Origin: an uncultured Eubacteriales bacterium
Lineage (GTDB): Bacteria; Bacillota; Clostridia; Christensenellales; Aristaeellaceae
NCBI GenBank assembly: GCA_900320085.1
Contig: ONRC01000024.1
Coordinates: forward strand, 1 to 48,516
Length of the DNA stretch: 48,516 nucleotides
Direction: 5' to 3'
Position numbers and translations under genes: made by a program. Below, piece by piece: positions 25,781-34,726 of this stretch; position 1 is the stretch's first letter; each line of letters starts with the position of its first letter. The notes under the pieces are model-generated. The model was not told the DNA's origin and made no database searches. It was given only the letters and a program-made list of their open reading frames with translations.

Positions 25781-26797
25781 TTATTCACCCAGCATATCCG
25801 TCAGCGCCCCGCCGATGGCGGAGAGGGCGGAAAGCACGCTGCCGTAGGGCATCCGCGTGGGGCCGATGACGCCCACGTAGCCGTGGTGGCCGCGGCCCAC
25901 CTGATAGCTGGCGGTGACCACCGAGCAGTCGGCCATTTCGGGCATGCCCGTTTCCGGGCCGATGCGCACGCTGAACGCTTCATCAGGGCCGGAGAACAGG
26001 GCCATCAGCTTTTCCTTTTCCTCCAGCACGCTCAGGAACGCCCGCGCCTTTTCCACGTCGGAATACTCCGGGTAGTTCAGGATGTTGTGGCTGCCGCCCA
26101 CGGTGACGGTGTCGGTGGCGGACTGCCGGGCCATCTGGGCCGCCAGCTCGGCAATGCCCTGAATGACCTGGGCGTCACCGCCCATCTGCCGGGAATAAGC
26201 GCCCAGCATTTCCTGCACCTCTTGCAGCGTGCGGCCTTGCAGCCGCTCGGTCAGCATCCGGGAAATGGCGTACAGCGCGTCGCCGTCCAGGGATTCCGAA
26301 ACGTGGATTACCGTGTCCCGGATAGCCCCGGTGTCGGTGACGATCACCAGCAGGGCCGCGCCCCGGGGCATGGGCACCAGCTGCAATGTGGACACCCGAA
26401 GCTCCAATTGCTTGGGCATCATCACCACGGCGGTGTAGTGGGTGAATTCGGAAATGGCCTGGGCCGCGCTGGTGATCACGTCCTCCATCTGCCGCACGCG
26501 CTGGGAGAAAAACGCCCGCGCCTGGGGGTTCTGGGGAAGCGTGCCGCCCAGGAGCTCATCCACGTACAGCCGGTAGGCCTTCACGCTGGGCACCCGGCCC
26601 GCCGACACATGGGGCTGGGCCAGATAACCCAATTCCTCCAGGTCGCTCATCTCGTTCCGGATGGTGGCGCTGGAGAGGCTGGTTTCATACTTGCGGGAAA
26701 TGGTGCGGCTGCCAACCGGCATGGCCGTTTGGATGTAATCCTCGATGATGGCCCACAGGATGCGTTCCTTCCGCGCATCCATCCCGTGGCTTGCCAT
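25781..26797 (-). CDS. hrcA: Heat-inducible transcription repressor HrcA
   Basis: This 338-residue repressor binds CIRCE and shuts off chaperone genes at normal temperature. The winged-helix N-terminus contains GSRTISRKYETSLSSATIRNE and the typical EELGYLAQPHVSAGRVPS. A GAF-like domain with an inserted segment follows. The C-terminus contains the VIGPTRMPYG motif common to the family. GGAGGG precedes the start. It heads the hrcA-grpE-dnaK operon and is controlled by the CIRCE element 41 bases upstream, so it regulates itself. Confidence 0.97.
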   Translation of the reverse strand: MASHGMDARKERILWAIIEDYIQTAMPVGSRTISRKYETSLSSATIRNEMSDLEELGYLAQPHVSAGRVPSVKAYRLYVDELLGGTLPQNPQARAFFSQRVRQMEDVITSAAQAISEFTHYTAVVMMPKQLELRVSTLQLVPMPRGAALLVIVTDTGAIRDTVIHVSESLDGDALYAISRMLTERLQGRTLQEVQEMLGAYSRQMGGDAQVIQGIAELAAQMARQSATDTVTVGGSHNILNYPEYSDVEKARAFLSVLEEKEKLMALFSGPDEAFSVRIGPETGMPEMADCSVVTASYQVGRGHHGYVGVIGPTRMPYGSVLSALSAIGGALTDMLGE

Positions 26798-26837
26798 GGC
26801 GCAGCCCTCCTTTCCCCGGTACTTGCTTTCTTCGTTG

Positions 26838-26864
26838 TTAGCACTCTCAACCGTTGAGTGCTAA
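26838..26864. promoter_or_regulatory. CIRCE operator (HrcA binding site)
   Basis: TTAGCACTC and GAGTGCTAA are separated by exactly nine bases, a perfect match to the CIRCE consensus. It overlaps the expected transcription start of hrcA on the minus strand. Confidence 0.97.
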
Positions 26865-26874
26865 CTACGGGTAT

Positions 26875-26904
26875 AAGATAACACGTTTCCATGCAAATGT
26901 CAAT
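26875..26904 (-). promoter_or_regulatory. Promoter of the hrcA-grpE-dnaK operon
   Basis: On the minus strand TTGACA (26899-26904) and TATCTT (26875-26880) are 18 bases apart, immediately upstream of CIRCE. This is the classic sigma-A plus CIRCE arrangement. Confidence 0.75.
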
Positions 26905-27010
26905 ACTCTGGGGAAAAATATTTCAGCCCGGCCAAATGAATTTTCAGCTTGAAACGCTTTGTGCCTCGGAATCATTCTCTATGTGATATCCCGCAGGCGA
27001 ATCAGAACGA

Positions 27011-27065
27011 AAAAAGGGATGCGCTCCCAGGCCATCGTTTGCCTGAGGGCCGCATCCCCTTTTTC
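27011..27065 (-). terminator. Terminator of the molybdenum block/uvrA-like gene
   Basis: On the minus strand GGGATGCG pairs with CGCATCCC, with an inner CTCAGGC/GCCTGGG stem, followed by a run of six T. It stands four bases past the uvrA-like stop codon and is also T-rich on the other strand. Confidence 0.8.
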
Positions 27066-27068
27066 ATT

Positions 27069-29594
27069 TTACCTGATATACTTTCCTGTAACGCTTGCGC
27101 CGTTCCCTGCGATTTCCTCCGGGGTACCCATGGCGACGATCCGCCCGCCGTGCACGCCGCCGCCCGGCCCCATATCGATCACATAATCGCTATTGCGGAT
27201 TACGTCCAGGTCATGCTCGATGACGATCACGGTGGCCCCGCTGTCGGTCAGATGGCGGAACACCTGCAGCAGCGTCTGTACATCCAGGGGATGCAGGCCG
27301 ATGGTGGGTTCGTCGAACACGAAAATGGTATCGGCCTGACCCCTGCCCATCTCGCTGGCCAGCTTCAGTCGCTGGGCTTCGCCGCCGGACAGGCTGGGGG
27401 TTTCTTCCCCCAGGGTCAGGTAGCCCAGGCCCAAATCCTTCAAAACGCTCAGCCGCTTATGAATAATGGGTAAGTCGGCGCAGACGGACAGCGCTTCGTT
27501 GACGCTCAGATCCATCAGCTCCGGCAGGGAATACGCTTTCTCCTGCTTCTTGCCTAAGCGCCGGATAAGCCCGGCTTCTTTGGCATACCGGGAACCATGG
27601 CAGTCGGGGCAGGGGATGTCCACGTCGGGCAGAAACTGCACGTCCAGGCTGATGCTGCCCGTGCCGTCGCATACCGGACAGCGGAGAGCGCCGGTGTTGT
27701 AGGAAAAATCCCCCGCTTTGTATCCCCGCCGCTTCGCGTCGGCGGTGCGGGCGTAGACCTTGCGAAGCTCGTCGTGAATGTCCGCGTAGGTGGCGACCGT
27801 GGAGCGCACGTTGATGCCGATGGGCGTGGCGTCGATCAGCTTGATTTGAGTGATGCCCTCCGCGGATACGGCGCGCACGTGGTCCGGCAGCTTTTTGTTT
27901 TGCAGCTTCGCCTGCAAAGCGGGAATCAGGCTTTCCAGCACCAGGGTGGTTTTTCCGCTGCCGGACACGCCGGTCACGGCGATCAGCCGCCCTTTGGGAA
28001 AATCTACTTCCAGGGGCTGCACCGTGTGAATGGCGTCGGTGGACAGATGGATGGCGCCTTGTTCAAACAGCCGGTCTCTGGGAATTTCCCGCCGCAAACG
28101 GACGGTGGATTTTCCCGACAGGAAGCCGCCGATCCTGCTTTGCGGATTCTCTTCGATCTGCGGAATCGTGCCCTGGGCGATTACGGTGCCGCCGTCCGCC
28201 CCGGCTTCCGGCCCCATTTCGATGATCCAATCGGCCTGGGAGAGAATTTGCGGATCGTGATCCACCAGCAGGATGGAGTTGCCGTCGGCCAGCAGGTCGT
28301 TCATCACGCCGATCACCCCCTCCACATTGGAGGAATGCAGGCCGATGGTGGGCTCGTCCAGCACATACAGTACCCCGGTCGTGCGGTTGCGCACGGCCCT
28401 TGCCAGCTGCATCCGCTGGCGTTCGCCGGTGGACAGGGTGGAGGCCTCCCGGTCGAGGGTCAGGTAGGAAAGCCCCAGGTCCATCAGCCGCTTGGCGGTA
28501 TGCTGAAAGGCTTCGCAGATGCTTTCCGCCATGGGCCGCATTTCCTCCGGCAGCGAGGCGGGCACCCCTGCGACCCAGTCCACCAGATCGGATAAGGTCA
28601 TTTGGCAGGCATCCGCCAGGGATATGCCCCGAAGGCGCGGCGCGCGGGCGGCTTCGGAAAGCCGGGTGCCGCCGCAGTCCGGGCAGGGGCCCTGCTTCAA
28701 AAACTTTTCCACCCGTTTCATGCCCTTTTCGTCCTTGACGTGGGACAGGGCGTTTTCCACGGTATAGGTGGCGTTGAAGTAGGTGAAATCCATATCACCC
28801 ATAGCGCCGGTGGTTTTGTTCTGATAGATGATGTTTTTCTTTTCGGCCGGGCCATGGAACACGATGTCCCGTTCCCGCTCGGTCAGCTCCCGGAAGGGCA
28901 CGTCGGTGCGCACGCCCATTTCCCGGGCGATGTCCTTCATCAGCGACCACATCAGCGTCTGCCAGGGGGCGACAGCCCCCTGGTCGATGGACAGGGATTC
29001 ATCCGGCACCAGCGTGCTTTCATCTACGGTGCGGATGACGCCCGTACCGTCGCAGCGCCGGCACGCTCCGGTACTGTTGAAGGCCAGCTCTTCCGCGCCG
29101 GGGGCGTAAAAATGCTCCCCACATTCCGGACAGATCAGCTCCTGCCCCGCCGCGACCCGCAGGCTGGGCGGCACTTGATGCCCGTTGGGGCAGCGGTGAT
29201 GCGCCAGGCGGGAATACATGAGGCGCAGGGAATTGAGCAGCTCCGTGCCCGTGCCGAAGGTGGAGCGGATGCCCGGCACGCCGGGCCGCTGATGCAGCGC
29301 CAGCGCGGCGGGAATATACTGTACCGAATCCACCTGGGCGGCCGCCGCCTGGGTCATGCGCCTGCGAGTATAGGTGGAAAGCGATTCCAGGTAACGCCGG
29401 GAGCCCTCGGCATACAATACGCCCAGGGCCAGGGAGGATTTCCCTGACCCCGAAACGCCCGCCACCCCCACGATTTTGTTCAGCGGGATATTCACATCCA
29501 CATTTTTCAGGTTGTGCACCCGCGCACCGCGGACTTCGATCTGCTGGGGCGGGAATTGCTTTTGTTCGTGTGCTGTCATATTGTTACATACCAT
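27069..29594 (-). CDS. UvrA-like ABC ATPase (short, UvrA2 class)
   Basis: This 841-residue tandem ABC protein is of the excinuclease subunit A type. It has two nucleotide-binding sites (GVSGSGKSSL near residue 48, and GVSGSGKTTL), signatures LSTGERQRMQ and LSGGEAQRLK, and DEPTIGLH twice. Zinc-binding pairs are present (CPECGEHF, CRRCDGTG, CPDCGG, CPVCDGTG, CPDCHG). True UvrA is near 940 residues; this shorter class lacks part of the UvrB-contact region and is linked to drug or DNA-damage tolerance. The start is uncertain: ATG 29594 or 29579, both with poor ribosome binding sites. It lies 15 bases behind the mog/moaE gene and probably ends that transcript. Confidence 0.88.
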   Translation of the reverse strand: MVCNNMTAHEQKQFPPQQIEVRGARVHNLKNVDVNIPLNKIVGVAGVSGSGKSSLALGVLYAEGSRRYLESLSTYTRRRMTQAAAAQVDSVQYIPAALALHQRPGVPGIRSTFGTGTELLNSLRLMYSRLAHHRCPNGHQVPPSLRVAAGQELICPECGEHFYAPGAEELAFNSTGACRRCDGTGVIRTVDESTLVPDESLSIDQGAVAPWQTLMWSLMKDIAREMGVRTDVPFRELTERERDIVFHGPAEKKNIIYQNKTTGAMGDMDFTYFNATYTVENALSHVKDEKGMKRVEKFLKQGPCPDCGGTRLSEAARAPRLRGISLADACQMTLSDLVDWVAGVPASLPEEMRPMAESICEAFQHTAKRLMDLGLSYLTLDREASTLSTGERQRMQLARAVRNRTTGVLYVLDEPTIGLHSSNVEGVIGVMNDLLADGNSILLVDHDPQILSQADWIIEMGPEAGADGGTVIAQGTIPQIEENPQSRIGGFLSGKSTVRLRREIPRDRLFEQGAIHLSTDAIHTVQPLEVDFPKGRLIAVTGVSGSGKTTLVLESLIPALQAKLQNKKLPDHVRAVSAEGITQIKLIDATPIGINVRSTVATYADIHDELRKVYARTADAKRRGYKAGDFSYNTGALRCPVCDGTGSISLDVQFLPDVDIPCPDCHGSRYAKEAGLIRRLGKKQEKAYSLPELMDLSVNEALSVCADLPIIHKRLSVLKDLGLGYLTLGEETPSLSGGEAQRLKLASEMGRGQADTIFVFDEPTIGLHPLDVQTLLQVFRHLTDSGATVIVIEHDLDVIRNSDYVIDMGPGGGVHGGRIVAMGTPEEIAGNGASVTGKYIR

Positions 29595-29609
29595 TCCTTA
29601 CGGGGCGTA

Positions 29610-30527
29610 TCATTCCGCGTACAGTTCCTTTTCCGTCACGCATTCGCTTTTGATTTTTCCGACCAGCGTTTCAAGGGCCTTCACCGCATGGGGCCGGATG
29701 TCCGCGCCGATCAGGACGAACATGATATCGTCGCCCACCCGCAGCTCGCCTTCGTTGACCCACACCCGGACGTAATATACGCCCTCCATCTGTTTGGCTT
29801 CCGCGACGGCCTGGGCGGCTTTTTCCCGGTCGCAGGAAAAATACATGCCCGCCACGGGCCTGGCTTCCGCGTCGCCCTGGCGCACGCGGCTGCGGGCGGT
29901 AGCGCGCACGACGCCGTTGTGGGTCAGGTACATGCCCACCCGGGACGCGTCGGGGTCATGCTTCGCTTCCCGCAGCCATTGATCGACAGACGGCTTTTCG
30001 GCCCGCTTGTTTTCCTGCTTTTCCGGGGCCGCGCAGTCGGCGGACCCGGCGGATTGCAGCATTTCCACGCCGTGGCGGATGGGCTTCAATACCGCGGCCA
30101 GGTTTTCCGTGGACGCTTTTTTGCTGCCGGGCAGATTGATGATGAGGGTGCCGCCCCGAATCCCCGCCGTTTCCCGGGACAGGCAGCCGTGGGGCGTGAT
30201 CTTCATGCTTTCCGCCCGCATGGCTTCGGGAATGCCTGGGGCCAGGCGTTCCACCACGCCCAGCGTCGCTTCCGGCGTTATGTCCCTGGGGGAAAAGCCT
30301 GTGCCGCCTGTAGTCAATACAAGGGCAAGCCGCTTTTCGTCGGCGCAGGAAAGCAGTTCCCTTTGAATCATGTCCTTTTCATCCGGCACCAGCGCCGTGT
30401 ATACCACGTTCCAGCCCGCGTCCTTCAGCATCGCACAGAGCGCGGGGCCGCTGGTGTCCTCCCGTTCGCCGCGAAAGCCCTTATCGCTGACCGTAATCAC
30501 GGCAGCGGTGAATCCCGTTTCACTCAT
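29610..30527 (-). CDS. mog: Mog (molybdopterin adenylyltransferase)-MoaE-like fusion
   Basis: This 305-residue protein has two parts. Residues 1-165 are a MogA/MoaB domain (AAVITVSDKG, TTGGTGFSPRD, PEA, NLPGS), which adenylates molybdopterin before metal insertion. After a linker (~166-185), residues ~190-305 resemble the MoaE-like family: MYLTHNGVVRATARS, VYYVRVWVNEGELRVGDDIM and a tail rich in K/E. MoaE is the large subunit of molybdopterin synthase and acts before Mog, so the fusion joins two steps of one pathway. No MoaD partner is visible in the window. GGAGAAAGATC precedes the ATG, and the gene overlaps the end of the mobB/moaC gene by 8 bases. The C-terminal assignment is less certain than the N-terminal. 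Confidence 0.8.
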   Translation of the reverse strand: MSETGFTAAVITVSDKGFRGEREDTSGPALCAMLKDAGWNVVYTALVPDEKDMIQRELLSCADEKRLALVLTTGGTGFSPRDITPEATLGVVERLAPGIPEAMRAESMKITPHGCLSRETAGIRGGTLIINLPGSKKASTENLAAVLKPIRHGVEMLQSAGSADCAAPEKQENKRAEKPSVDQWLREAKHDPDASRVGMYLTHNGVVRATARSRVRQGDAEARPVAGMYFSCDREKAAQAVAEAKQMEGVYYVRVWVNEGELRVGDDIMFVLIGADIRPHAVKALETLVGKIKSECVTEKELYAE

Positions 30528-31500
30528 GATCTTTCTCCTCCCTGAAATAATCGCCGTGCACCCCGCCGGTCTTGCTGACCAGGCGGATCTGATCGATCAC
30601 CATATCCCGCTGCACGGCCTTGCACATGTCGTACACCGTCAGCGCCGCGCCGCTCACCGCGGTCAGCGCTTCCATTTCCACGCCGGTTTTCCCGTCGCAC
30701 TGGGCGGTGGCTTCGATTTCCACGGACAAAAGTTTTTCGTCCAGCCACAGCTTTAAATCGATCCCGTTCAGCGGCACCGGATGGCACATGGGAATCCAGT
30801 CCGGCGTATGCTTGGCGGCCATGATCCCGGCGATTTGGGCCACGGTGAGCACGTCGCCCTTTTTCATGCCGCCCGAGCGAATGAGCGAAAACGTGCGCTC
30901 GTTCACCAGCACCCGGCCCGCGGCGGTGGCGGTGCGGTGAGTGATCTGCTTTTCGCCCACGTCCACCATCCGCGCCCGGCCCTGGCTGTTAAAGTGAGTA
31001 AAGTCTTCGCTGTCCATGGGCTGTATCTCCTTCATGAAAAAATCCGCGATTTTCTCCGGTTCGTCAAACGAAAAGCGCGGCCTGTCCGTGATGATGCTGT
31101 CGTCGTCCGTCACGAGGGCGAGAAAGCTGTCCGCCGGTCCGGTCAGCCCTTTTCCGGTGCTTTTCCGGCTGATGCCGATTTTGGGGATGGGCTCGTTCTT
31201 GAAGCCTTCCACCAGGATCACGTCGGCAGGACCGATCTTTTGAATACATCCGTTCAGCGTTTCCCCCCGCCGCTCCAGCACGGCGGTTTTCTCCGGGGAG
31301 GTAATCACCACGGTTTCCGCGCCGGCCTGGGCATGACGGTAGGAATCCTTGCCCGGCCGGTCGAGATCAAAGCCGTGACCGTCGTGCTTGATGACGCCCA
31401 CGCGAAAGCCCCGCTCCGTCAGGATGCGCTCGATCTGCTCCATCAGCGTGGTTTTTCCCGTGCCGGACCAGGCGGCAAAGCCAATAACGGGAATCGGCAT
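30520..31500 (-). CDS. moaC: MobB-MoaC fusion
   Basis: This 326-residue protein joins two molybdenum-cofactor domains. Residues 1-165 are MobB, a GTP-binding helper for adding the nucleotide to the cofactor, with P-loop GFAAWSGTGKTTL and VIKHDGHGFD. Residues ~170-326 are MoaC, cyclic pyranopterin phosphate synthase. The latter has FNSQGRARMVDV at its start, MCHPVPL and KTGVEMEALTAV in the active site and TVYDMCKA. GGAGG eight bases upstream selects ATG 31500 over a TTG at 31515. Only four bases separate it from moaA, its pathway partner. The fusion is unusual because the two steps are at opposite ends of the pathway. Confidence 0.92.
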   Translation of the reverse strand: MPIPVIGFAAWSGTGKTTLMEQIERILTERGFRVGVIKHDGHGFDLDRPGKDSYRHAQAGAETVVITSPEKTAVLERRGETLNGCIQKIGPADVILVEGFKNEPIPKIGISRKSTGKGLTGPADSFLALVTDDDSIITDRPRFSFDEPEKIADFFMKEIQPMDSEDFTHFNSQGRARMVDVGEKQITHRTATAAGRVLVNERTFSLIRSGGMKKGDVLTVAQIAGIMAAKHTPDWIPMCHPVPLNGIDLKLWLDEKLLSVEIEATAQCDGKTGVEMEALTAVSGAALTVYDMCKAVQRDMVIDQIRLVSKTGGVHGDYFREEKDHE

Positions 31501-31504
31501 GGCG

Positions 31505-32455
31505 TTATCCTCCAATCTGGTTCATGCTTCGGGGGGTTTCGCTGCGGCTGAGGGGCCCCAAAGCGCCGTGACACCGGGGCTTGCCCCAAATGGCCTGGCG
31601 CATTCTGTCCAGCATGGCCGCGTCGTCCAGACCCTTGATGGATATTTCCTCCGCCGAATGGAGGCAGGGCTTCAATTTGCCGTCGGCGGTCAGTCGGATG
31701 CGGTTGCAGGAGGCGCAGAAATGCTGGCTCAGCGGGCTGATGAGCCCGACGCGGCCCCTGGCCCCCGGCAGACGGTACAGCCGGGCGACGCCTTCTTCCT
31801 TTTCGGACACGGCCTCCGGCAGCTTCTCCAGCACACGGGAAACGGGAATGTAGCTTTCCGGCCCGAAATCCCGGTTGCCCGCCATGGGCATGAGCTCGAT
31901 GAACCGCACGTCTATGGGCCATGTCCGGGTCAGCGCCGCCAGGGCGGGGATTTCCTCGTCGTTGAAGCCGCCGATCAGAACCGCGTTGATTTTCACCTGA
32001 TCAAACCCGGCGTTCAGCGCCGCTTCCAGCCCGGCCAGCGCTTTGTCCAGGGAGCCCCGCCGGGTGATATAGGCGTATTTTTCCGGCCTCAGCGTGTCCA
32101 GGCTGATGTTGATCCGCTGCACCCCTGCCTGCCGCAGCGGAACGGCCAATTCCGGCAGGCGGATGCCGTTGGTGGTGATGGATACATCCCGAATGCCCGG
32201 TACCTGAGCTACCCGGTGGCAGATGGACAGGATATTGGGCTTGGTCAGGGGTTCGCCCCCGGTGATCCGCACCTTCTCAATGCCCAGCTTTGCCGCCGCC
32301 TGCACCGCCCGGACCATTTCCTCCTCGGTGAGCATTTGGTCGTGGCGCAGCTTGCAGACCCCTTCCTCCGGCATACAGTAGCGGCAGCGCAGATCGCACA
32401 GCTCCGTGACCGACAGGCGAAGGTAGGTGATGGGCCGTCCAAAAGAATCAATCAT
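31505..32455 (-). CDS. moaA: GTP 3',8-cyclase MoaA
   Basis: This 316-residue radical SAM enzyme carries out the first step of molybdopterin synthesis together with MoaC. The N-terminal cluster is in TELCDLRCRYC (C-x3-C-x2-C). RITGGEPL binds SAM. The second cluster is in HFCASCNRIRLTADGKLKPC near residue 250. The protein ends in GG, which MoaA needs for activity. The ATG at 32455 is supported by GGAAGG seven bases upstream. It starts one base after the stop codon of the preceding gene, so the two are translationally coupled. Confidence 0.96.
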   Translation of the reverse strand: MIDSFGRPITYLRLSVTELCDLRCRYCMPEEGVCKLRHDQMLTEEEMVRAVQAAAKLGIEKVRITGGEPLTKPNILSICHRVAQVPGIRDVSITTNGIRLPELAVPLRQAGVQRINISLDTLRPEKYAYITRRGSLDKALAGLEAALNAGFDQVKINAVLIGGFNDEEIPALAALTRTWPIDVRFIELMPMAGNRDFGPESYIPVSRVLEKLPEAVSEKEEGVARLYRLPGARGRVGLISPLSQHFCASCNRIRLTADGKLKPCLHSAEEISIKGLDDAAMLDRMRQAIWGKPRCHGALGPLSRSETPRSMNQIGG

Positions 32456-32456
32456 G

Positions 32457-33473
32457 TCAGTACCTTCCAAACGTGCAGTTGGGGAAATGGCAGGCGGGGC
32501 ACAGCTGGCACAGGCCGCCGTTCCCCAGGCGGATGAGATCCTGTTTGGTGAATTTTTCCCCGGCGAACACCTGGGGCAGCATCACGTCAAAGATGGTGGT
32601 GGGCAGGCTGATGGCAGCGCCGGGGACGCCCGTCACGGGCACGTCATTCAGATACGCGATCAGCGTCATGTTGCCGGGCTGGCTGGGCACGCCGTGGCTG
32701 ATCACGTCGCAGCCCAGCTTCCGGATGGCGGAGGGCGTCAGGTCGTCCGGGTCCACGGACATCCCGCCGGAGAAAATAAGGAAATCCGCGCCTTGGGCCA
32801 GGAACCTTTTGGCCGCGTCCACCAGCATGTCCAGGTCGTCGTCGCAAATGACCGCGCCCAGCACCGCGCCGGGATAGCGGCTCAGCTTCGCCCGGGCCAC
32901 GGCCTCAAACTTGTCCTGAATGCGGCTATGATAGATTTCCGAACCGGTGATGATGATACCCGTTTTCAGGGGCCGGTACGGCAGCAGATTCAGCAGCCTT
33001 CTGCCTGTGCAAAGCGCCTCTGCCCGGATGATCTGCTCCTCCTTGGTGACCAGCGGCACGATGCGCATGGAAGCCAGCCGCATCCCGGGTTTGACCGGGT
33101 AATGATCCGGCAGGGTGGAGATGGTGATGTCGCCGATGCTGTTGATTTCCTTCAGCAACTCCGTATCCACCCGGAACATGCCCTCCGTGTCCGCGATCAA
33201 AAGCACCTTGCCCTCGGACGGCCCGGTGTAATGCGCGCCGGATACCGGGGCCATGGCGGCCATGCGCAGGGCGGCGTCCTCCTCGTGGATTTCGCCCGCC
33301 GCTTCCTCCCATACGAACACCGTGCGCTTGCCAATGTCCAGCATGTGGGGAATGTCCGCTTCGGTGATTACATGCCCCCGCTTGAAGGCCGCGCCTTTAA
33401 AGCCGTCCCGCATTTCCGTCAGGTCATGGCACAAGGTCATGCCTACCGCGTCTTCCACTCGTACTTTTTTCAT
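32457..33473 (-). CDS. Molybdopterin-binding protein with C-terminal cysteine cluster
   Basis: This 338-residue protein has a MoaB/Mog-type molybdopterin-binding core in its second half: KTGIIITGSEIYHSRI near 178 and FLIFSGGMSVDPDD near 240, then VPVTGVPGAAI. The first ~170 residues, starting KKVRVEDAVGM, resemble the N-terminal part of such Clostridia proteins. The tail carries CQLCPACHFPNC (C-x2-C-x2-C-x4-C), probably a metal or iron-sulfur site. It is not MoeA, since a full moeA lies next to it. The start at ATG 33473 has only a weak AGAAGAAAGAG upstream, but longer frames overlap moeA. Its exact reaction is unknown. Confidence 0.85.
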   Translation of the reverse strand: MKKVRVEDAVGMTLCHDLTEMRDGFKGAAFKRGHVITEADIPHMLDIGKRTVFVWEEAAGEIHEEDAALRMAAMAPVSGAHYTGPSEGKVLLIADTEGMFRVDTELLKEINSIGDITISTLPDHYPVKPGMRLASMRIVPLVTKEEQIIRAEALCTGRRLLNLLPYRPLKTGIIITGSEIYHSRIQDKFEAVARAKLSRYPGAVLGAVICDDDLDMLVDAAKRFLAQGADFLIFSGGMSVDPDDLTPSAIRKLGCDVISHGVPSQPGNMTLIAYLNDVPVTGVPGAAISLPTTIFDVMLPQVFAGEKFTKQDLIRLGNGGLCQLCPACHFPNCTFGRY

Positions 33474-33507
33474 GCTCTTTCTTCTTTCATTATTTCTATA
33501 AACATAC

Positions 33508-34722
33508 TTACAGCACAAAACCGTCCAAAATAGTGCCGGGTTCCACGGGGCCGCTGCCGGCGGGAATGAGGGCGAAGGCGTCGCAGCCGATGGTGCTGGA
33601 CAGCACCACGTTGCCCTGGTCGCTGGAGGCGGCAAAGCGCACCGTTCCGTCACCCAGCTCCAGGCGTCCCCGAAGAAAGCGGTCAGAGGGGCTCTTCTTT
33701 TTGAAGCCCCGCACAAGGCTGGCCCTGATGAACGCAGGCAGAATATCCTTCCTGCCGCACAGCTTCCGCAGGGCGGGCAAGGCGCAGGCGCAGAAATTGG
33801 TCAGCGATGAAGCGGGATTGCCGGACAGGCCCAATACCAGTTTTCCTTCTGCCAAGCCGTAAGCGCAGGCCATGCCGGGCTTCATGCGCACGCCACGCAG
33901 CAGAATGTCCGCTCCGGCCTGTTCCATAGCGGCAGGGGTCACGTCCCAATCGCCCACGGATACGCCGCCGGTCAGAATGACCGCGTCGCATTCTTTGAGT
34001 CCCTCCGAAATCAACCGGCTGATTTCCCCGACTTCATCCCCTGCCAGGCCCAGATAGCGCACGAGACAGCCTTCCTTCGCCAGCAGGGCTGTAAAGGTGG
34101 CGCGGTTGGCGTTTCGGATTTTGCCTTCCGGCTGCTCCTGATCCGCCTCCACCACCTCGCTGCCGGTGGAAATCAGGCCGATCACCGGCCTGCGCCGAAC
34201 CCACACCCCGGAAATGCCCTGAGCGGCCAGGGTGCCTGCCAGGCCCGCGTCGATGACCGTGCCCGCGGGAGCCAGCAGCGCGCCTGCGGCTACGTCTTCC
34301 CCGCGCTTTACGATGTTGTCGCCCGGACGCAGCGGCTGAAACAGCGTGACTGTTTCTTCGGTAAGCGCCGTGCGCTCAAAATTGATCACGCAGTCCGCGC
34401 CTGCCGGGATTTTCGCCCCGGTCATCAGGTGCGCCGCCTGACCTTCTTCCACCGGGAAGCGGCCCACCTGCCCGGCGGGAATGGTTTCGGTGATGCGGAG
34501 GGTGACGGGATGCTCCTTGCTGGCTTCCCGCACGTCCTCAGCCCGGAAGGCGTAGCCGTCGTAGGCTGAGCGGTCAAAGCGCGGCACGTCCTCCGCCGCC
34601 AGCAGATCAAAGGCCAGCACCCGCCCGGCGCAATGATCCAGGGCTACCGTTTCTTCCTCCACCGGTTTTGCGAGCGACAGGAGCAGGTCCCGCGCCTCTA
34701 TCCAGGTTGCGTTTTGCAGCAT
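33508..34722 (-). CDS. moeA: Molybdopterin molybdotransferase MoeA
   Basis: This 404-residue enzyme inserts molybdate into adenylated molybdopterin. The order of domains is as in E. coli MoeA: N-terminal segment with DVPRFDRSAYDGYA and MTGAKIPAGAD, central Mog-like domain with LISTGSEV, GKIRNAN, ILTGGVSVGDWD, LGLSGNPAS, then the C-terminal beta domain. It follows modC after four bases, so metal uptake and insertion are co-expressed. Its substrate comes from the Mog domain encoded further along. Tungstate could be used in place of molybdate; sequence does not decide this. Confidence 0.96.
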   Translation of the reverse strand: MLQNATWIEARDLLLSLAKPVEEETVALDHCAGRVLAFDLLAAEDVPRFDRSAYDGYAFRAEDVREASKEHPVTLRITETIPAGQVGRFPVEEGQAAHLMTGAKIPAGADCVINFERTALTEETVTLFQPLRPGDNIVKRGEDVAAGALLAPAGTVIDAGLAGTLAAQGISGVWVRRRPVIGLISTGSEVVEADQEQPEGKIRNANRATFTALLAKEGCLVRYLGLAGDEVGEISRLISEGLKECDAVILTGGVSVGDWDVTPAAMEQAGADILLRGVRMKPGMACAYGLAEGKLVLGLSGNPASSLTNFCACALPALRKLCGRKDILPAFIRASLVRGFKKKSPSDRFLRGRLELGDGTVRFAASSDQGNVVLSSTIGCDAFALIPAGSGPVEPGTILDGFVL

Positions 34723-34726
34723 ACAA

